Position numbers and translations under genes: made by a program. Under the pieces are notes generated by a model. That model worked only from the letters and a program-made list of their open reading frames with translations. It was not told where the DNA came from and searched no databases. A stretch of 64,000 nt of DNA from Styela clava (lineage: Eukaryota; Chordata; Ascidiacea; Stolidobranchia; Styelidae): the NCBI RefSeq assembly GCF_964204865.1, contig NC_135258.1, positions 20,425,083 through 20,489,082 of the forward strand. Direction: 5' to 3'. Each line of letters opens with the position of its first letter. Position 1 is the stretch's first letter. Positions 57,775 through 64,000 of this stretch are shown here, in pieces.

Positions 57775-59342
57775 CAGTGTTTCCCAACCCGAGTCCGCGG
57801 TCTCAAATGAGTCCGCGGAGGGTTTGAATGAGTCCGCAGCGAGCCAGAAATTCGCTGCGGACTGCAAACGTTTTTGTGAAACTTAGCTATCAGCCAAGTT
57901 AGAATTTACATAAAATATAAAAGGCAAGTTTATTCACATAACAATATTATAACAGCCAAGTTACGATTTAAGTTAGAATTTACATAAAACATAAAATAGA
58001 CAATAAATTTATTTCGTCGTGCAGAAATCACAACGCAAATTCAAAATAGGAAAAAGTAATTATGCGTTACAGTAACGGATTTCATTGCAATTAACTGGAA
58101 GTCGCGAAGGACCAGAGATGGTCATCATAAGTCTGTTTTTCTATTCGAAAATTTGGTAACAGGTGACGCGTCGCCTGATCAAACGATTGGATTTCCCAAC
58201 TCACTTGCGGATTTCCGACGAAAACACGAGTCTGCGCACGCTTCGATAGATACCTTAGTGGTGTTTCTCGCGAGTTCGAACAACGAGGAATAAATTTTTC
58301 TTTGTAGGTGTCAATGGTGGCAATTCAAACTTTTTAAATTGAAAAGCGGCAATACAAAATACTGAAAATAAAACAGAGAACACCATAAGGTTTGTTTTAT
58401 TATGGTCCGCAACGGATTAAAAACGCTTTTTCAGACATTGCAAATCGCAAAATTTCGGGTGCTACCCAGTGTTGGGATTCAAATTTTTTGTCAGCCGGTT
58501 CCATCACAAAAGTCATGTTTTTCGGCCGGTCCTGTTCGCTGATTCCATAAAATTCCGTGAGACGGCTCTATAGAACCAGTGCGAATCGGCTGAATCCCAT
58601 TACGGGTGCTACCGTAGTACACGTACCAGGGCATTTTTCCTTAGGATTCCTTGCTTCACTGCATCCACATTGGTACGTACAGTACTGGAGCGCTATAAGT
58701 GTTGTACGAACAGCTCAGATTTGTCGAATTCACAAAAATACGAATCAAAACAAAATATAATCGGGCACTACCACGCGTTGCTTTATTTACACAACTGCAG
58801 ATTAAAATCACCACAATTAAATTAATAGTGAAGCAAGGCGATGAATTTGTATTTTTGATTTACTAACATTCCTTAAATATATTTTTAATAAGTGCTAAAT
58901 CAAGTTGTACTTTCTGGAACTTTATAGCAGATAGTAGGATTTTTCTAACAGCGATAACAAATTCGCAAGGTCGCAAAAAATATGTATCAAAACTAAATAT
59001 AATCGGGCAATATCATTCTCACATTAATATGTTTGCAGATTGCCGTGGCATTTTAAAGAAGTAATGCTTTCATCTTGTCGTAAGTCGACGCAACCGTGGG
59101 TTACCATGAACACAATTAAATTGAAATAAAAAGATATTTTATATTCTCGTCGTTGTCATGGATTGAATATTGTGCGACGGAAACGGCCATTATACAATAA
59201 AAAGTCGGCTCTTTTAACGAGCACGTAATTGCTTTAATTGCTTCTTCGCACAGAGTACGGTTGCAATAAATGCACCTTGAGTCCGCAGAGGTTTTCGCCG
59301 GTGAGAAAATAGTCCGCGACCAAAAAAGGTTGGGAAACGCTG
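57775..59342. mobile_element. Non-autonomous hAT-type element (1568 bp)
   Basis: Ends CAGTGTTTCCCAACC and GGTTGGGAAACGCTG pair with one mismatch, flanked by the perfect 8-bp duplication ATATAGGC (57767-57774 and 59343-59350). GAGTCCGCGG / GAGTCCGCAG motifs lie inside both ends. No transposase frame. Another element (58467-58603) is nested in it. Confidence 0.94.
58467..58603. mobile_element. Nested miniature hAT-type element (137 bp)
   Basis: Starts CAGTGTTGGGATTCAAATTT and ends GGCTGAATCCCATTAC, an inverted pair around GGGATTCA/TGAATCCC. The 10-bp string GGGTGCTACC flanks it on both sides (58457-58466 and 58604-58613), so an 8-bp duplication is contained in it. Internal GCCGGTTC and GAACCAGTGCG also pair. 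It inserted into the 1568-bp element after that element had arrived. Confidence 0.88.
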
Positions 59343-59440
59343 ATATAGGCTATGTCCAGACAATCCTCTAAAAGTTACCCCTGTTACCATACCAGTAACG
59401 CATTGCAGAAGCAAATTAGCTGTGGGCATTCCACAGTGCT

Positions 59441-59724
59441 AGTCTTAACGCGGAATGTTACACTAAAGATATAAAAATGAGCAAATTGCCCCAGTCTATG
59501 CGAGCAATGAAATGAGACAGTTGTGAAGTGAAGATTACAAAAGTAATGGTGCTATAAAGAAATAAACACTGGAGACAATTTCAGTACTAACGCGGGCTGT
59601 TACACTAAAGATATAAAAATGAGCAAATTGCACCAGTCGATGCAAGCAATGAAATGAGACAGTTATGAAGATTACAAAAGTAGTGGTGCAATACTTGTCG
59701 TCAGCTATAAAGAAATAAACACTG
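59441..59724 (+). repeat. Tandem duplication, 142-bp period, two copies
   Basis: Copies start at 59441 and 59583. Shared: AACGCGG, TGTTACACTAAAGATATAAA, ATGAGCAAATTG, GCAATGAAATGAGACAGTT, AGATTACAAAAGTA, TATAAAGAAATAAACACTGG. The second copy has an extra ACTTGTCGTCAG-type insertion. Bases 59725-60474 contain nothing else recognised. Confidence 0.9.
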
Positions 59725-60474
59725 GAGGCGCTGGAGATCTAACTTGTATGTGTGATCTGCGATGCCCAAACAAGTAGCGATATGTGATTTGCTATGTAGT
59801 AACTATACGATTGTTCTCCTCGTTAATTCTTTCACGATGACAATAAACAACACACAAATATGGAAGGCGATCAGAGGTCATCGCCGACCACAACCATGTC
59901 TTGACGACACGTAAAAAAAGATTGCTCAGCCTTGGGCCTCCTGCCTACGCAAGTGCTTGAATGATCATTAATAAAGATAACGTAATGCCGGCGCTGCCTA
60001 CAACTGTGCATTAATTTTGCAATCGGAAATAAATTATTCTATTTTGATCAAATATGCTATGGACTTAAATTTTTTGGTGGATCCTGTTGTGCCTACACCG
60101 AAAGCTTCTGAACTATCCGAAGCTTGGCCCAATTATTAATAAATATAACACCACTAACAAATAAAATTATCACCTCATTTTTTAAAATAAAGGGGTTAGG
60201 ATAAAAGTGATCCGAAACAATATAATAAATGTTGTTGCGTAAATTATATAGCTACATTTCGACATTTTCTTATCCTTTTGATAAAAGAAATACGTTATGA
60301 CGCTGAAAACTTCCGAGCATTTCGCATCTGTACGGAGAGGGCGTATTTGGAGATTTTACAGGGGGCGGTGTCGATCGTGTATTGGGGACCAGGCAGAGGT
60401 GATTTTTGCTCAAGCCGTCATACCGTGTTATAATAGCCTAAATTACATCAAAAAGCTTTGTTCGAAGCAAAGCA

Positions 60475-60803
60475 AGCTCGGCAGTGTGTCGCATCGTGTT
60501 CTACGTTGGGAATGCTCGCCATTGCACCTATGATTACCCTGTGTGGGTTCACATCCCGCGGGGAATACTTATGTGCGAGGGGATTGCTGGACTCCTCGCC
60601 ACCGCGGCATGGTGATTGGCGTAACCCCTGGGCAGTTAGGGCTTCCTCCATCGTCAAATCCATGCATTTGAGGCAAATCACTGGCTAACTAATCCCATAC
60701 CCAACATGAAACTGGCAACCGGACAAGAGGCTGTGGTTCGCTATATGATTAATCCGTCTTATCGGCTTTCCTCTCTTCCTCCGGAATAAATATTTGAATT
60801 CTA
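60475..60803 (+). mobile_element. tRNA-derived SINE (plus strand)
   Basis: The same family as 44721-45075. Box B is degraded to GGGTTCACATCCCG (60545-60558) and box A is poorly kept. The shared body includes TGTGCGAGGGGATTGCTGGA, CTCCTCGCCACC, ACCGGACAAGAGGC and GTCTTATCGGCTTTCCTCTC, and the shared 3' end is GGAATAAATATTTGAATTCT. Older than the copy at 44721 by its larger divergence from a tRNA. Confidence 0.8.
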
Positions 60804-60805
60804 TA

Positions 60806-63392
60806 CTATCCAGTTATTTTTAAATGAATATTTCCAAAATTCATAATCATCTAATTGTGGGTGACAGTGTTTTCAAGTATTCTTATAATTGGATCGTTCA
60901 ATTGTTCTTAAATTAATTCACATAATTTTTTTCCGAGGTTATCATTTTACTGGAAAACAATCCCCCTTCAGTTGATTTCTATTCATTTTCAAAAGCACCT
61001 TCAAGTGTAGCTCATATTTTTCATCTTGGTGCTTCTATGCTAAAACAATAAAAACATGTTTATCTGAAAAACATAAACATATCGGTAAATTTCCAACTTG
61101 ATTATTTATTTTGTCGCACCCTCAGTAATGGGAATGTAATTTCACCAAGCAGTCTTAAAGAGACAGCAACACCGACCACGTAATGGCGTAACAATAATTT
61201 TAAAAAGTGTGGTACGCGATTAAGAGTCCATAACATGTCTAACCAAGTGACGAGGCGACCGTTCACATTGACTCCTGTGGATTGTAGCTTACTCTTATAA
61301 AGTCCAAAGCATATGTTTTGCCAAGAGTTATTGGTATGATTAATTCCATATCCTTGTTAGTTGGAAATAAGATTATATTTCCGATTGCACTATTGGTGAA
61401 AGATTGACGGGGTTTCATGCCTCGTTACAAATGCTGCTTGATATATATATGGACTTATTAAATATATAACTCAATGTGCAGTAAACAAGCAATGGCACTC
61501 TTTCAATACCTATCCAAAATGGACAAAAAATATGAACACGAAACCAAAACCAAAAAATGCATTATAAACGAAACCTCAGTTTTTGGATAAACAGATTGGA
61601 ATACCAATTGCCGCGACATATCAGTTTCCAACTTTCCTTATATTAATATGCTATTATTCTCTTTCTTGTTTGACCTTTCAAGTTCTTATTGCTTTTTATT
61701 CACTTTAACGAATGAGCTGTTGATTTTTATGTGACAACGTGAATGTCGTTGTTACTCCAAGATTTGAAGCAAATTTATTGGTTTAAAAAGGTCCTTTGTT
61801 CGCCTGGTCGTCACGCGGATCAGGGCAATCGTCGTATCTGAGTTCCCATAATTTCATGATGCCGCAGGGTTTTGATAAGCATCTAATATTCGAACACAAA
61901 TTTATTTAAAAAGCGTCGGCGGAAGAGTGAAATTATATGGACTCGTCATATCGGTATTTTGTTTTGACTCCGCAATACTAAATTGCAAATTTCATCAATT
62001 TGAGAAGAAAAAATAACTTCACAAAACTCGCAATCTGAATTGCCGTTATTACTACTTTCGGTAGTGCCAGATTTAACCTTTTTATGCCATTTGTATATAA
62101 ATTATATGTAGTGAATTTGAAGCGCTTGATGACGTCGATAACGTGTTGTACAAAATCTATTCAATTTTCTATCGCAATCATAATTTTTTGTAGGTTATAG
62201 CTAAAAATGGAACATCAACAATCGTCATCGTGTTTTTCTAAAACAAATTTTAAACGAATGCCTTAAACACTAGCTATTCTTTAACCTGACAAAAACGCGA
62301 GGTTCTAAACCTTGAATCCATAGCGTATCAAACTCTATATCAGACGCCCAGTCTACTTTACTATCTCTGCAAATCATCAAAATATCCTGGTTGGACGTGA
62401 TTAAACGTGAATGCAACTTGGTGTAATGGAAATAATCAGCTCAAGGCATCTTAAATATACTTCAATCAATCAATGCTTCACGTTATGAAAACGAGACACC
62501 ATTTAATGTTGCCACGTCCAATGGCCTTTGTATTATGTTACTAGAAATAAAAACAAATAGTATTCTGCAGAATCATTTTGTAATAAAAATAGCGAACCAT
62601 TGGAATCAGATATGTTTCTTAATAAGTTCTGTTTGACTTTCATATATGTTCGGGGTGATTCTTTTTCTAGAAAAGTAATAGATTGACTTTGGATATATTG
62701 AGTGTCTTACAACTATTACATTGGGATTTGCAAGAGATTTCTTTATCGTCAAGTAATTTTTAAGCAAAAACAATAATATTATAATTACTATTAAAAAATT
62801 TTTTTAGCTTTCGTTTCTTGTCCGCTGGAATAAATATGAAAAATCCTCCGACATTATATAATTCGAAGATGCATGTTGGTACATTCGATATTATAATATT
62901 ACATTACCGGACTATTCTCTGTAGTTAAAAACGTCCGTAACATGATTCAATCAATCCATACAACTGGATAGTTTGAGCTTCTTCAAATTTGAGTATTTAA
63001 TAATTTAGAATACAGGCGCGTATGGAAAATACTCTTGGTTGGAAGTTATGTAGAAGTGTCTAGCACCAAATACAATACAAAATAGACAAAAAGGAACTCT
63101 TTTGCGGCAATATTCGTAAAATAACAAAAAAAACTACAATTTTCACACAAAAAGCGCATTATAAAGCGTTGGTCGGCTATAGATACAACTAAAGAGCAAA
63201 AATAAAAACAAAACTAACTCTCCAAACAAGATAAAAAAATACACTGACGTCATCATGGGAAAAGTTTACTATTGTCATGGTCGTTGCTTCACACGGTAGT
63301 GACGTAATCGTCATGGCTGATTGCTTTGGAAAATCCCGGTCAAAATTCGTATTGGGCATTGCCACATTGGTTTTCGGTTTTTAATTGAAAAT
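60806..63392. other. Intergenic, downstream of the GATA gene
   Basis: No coding motifs, RNA genes or repeat ends seen in about 2.6 kb. TTTAATT at 63379-63385 reads AATTAAA on the minus strand, only 8 bases past the stop codon, so it is unlikely to be the main poly(A) signal. Confidence 0.4.

Positions 63393-64000
<608 letters not shown>

Overview
The window is animal nuclear DNA: AT-rich, intron-containing and dense in transposable elements. Four protein-coding loci can be read at exon level, and a fifth (a GATA factor) enters from the right edge. Gene content fits a chordate-like invertebrate: a GATA1/2/3-class finger, a Not/Noto-like homeodomain with an eh1 motif, SNX4, a peroxisomal 2-hydroxyacid oxidase and a glutamine-rich tandem HMG-box protein. 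An ascidian tunicate is my best guess; that is inference, not proof.

Layout. 1-9000 is a nested transposon stack: a decayed Tigger/pogo-type gene, a nearly intact CR1/L2-type LINE (1281-6364) inserted in a second copy of pogo-associated sequence, then a decayed hAT element (6667-8980). 9000-12766 is non-coding and holds two short hAT-type elements with perfect 8-bp target duplications. 12767-20535 is the HMG-box gene on the plus strand; its first intron carries a large imperfect inverted repeat. SNX4 lies tail-to-tail with it on the minus strand (23957-25249) as one uninterrupted exon. 25250-32100 is intergenic with nested hAT-type elements. A homeobox gene lies at 32103-33089 (minus), also without a visible intron but with one in-frame TGA.

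35600-48900 is the most rearranged part: a foldback element, a (TCTG)n staircase minisatellite, an intact hAT transposase gene between perfect target duplications, a short unidentified ORF, and a tandem array of about 540-bp modules split by a 4165-bp inverted-repeat element that has itself been invaded by a hAT-type element and a tRNA-derived SINE. 49291-53526 is a 10-exon 2-hydroxyacid oxidase-like gene ending in the peroxisomal signal SKL. 53900-60800 is again repeat-rich, including a 1568-bp hAT-type element with a smaller one nested in it. 60806-63392 is plain intergenic sequence. 63393-63982 holds the last two coding exons of a GATA factor (minus strand).

The host genes are unrelated to each other: chromatin, endosomal sorting, developmental transcription and peroxisomal metabolism. 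I see no operon-like organisation. The main story is repeated transposition by hAT-type elements, many of them non-autonomous, with readable target duplications, plus a few gene-structure oddities: the homeobox TGA, a GG donor and missing active-site tyrosines in the oxidase, and an intronless SNX4.
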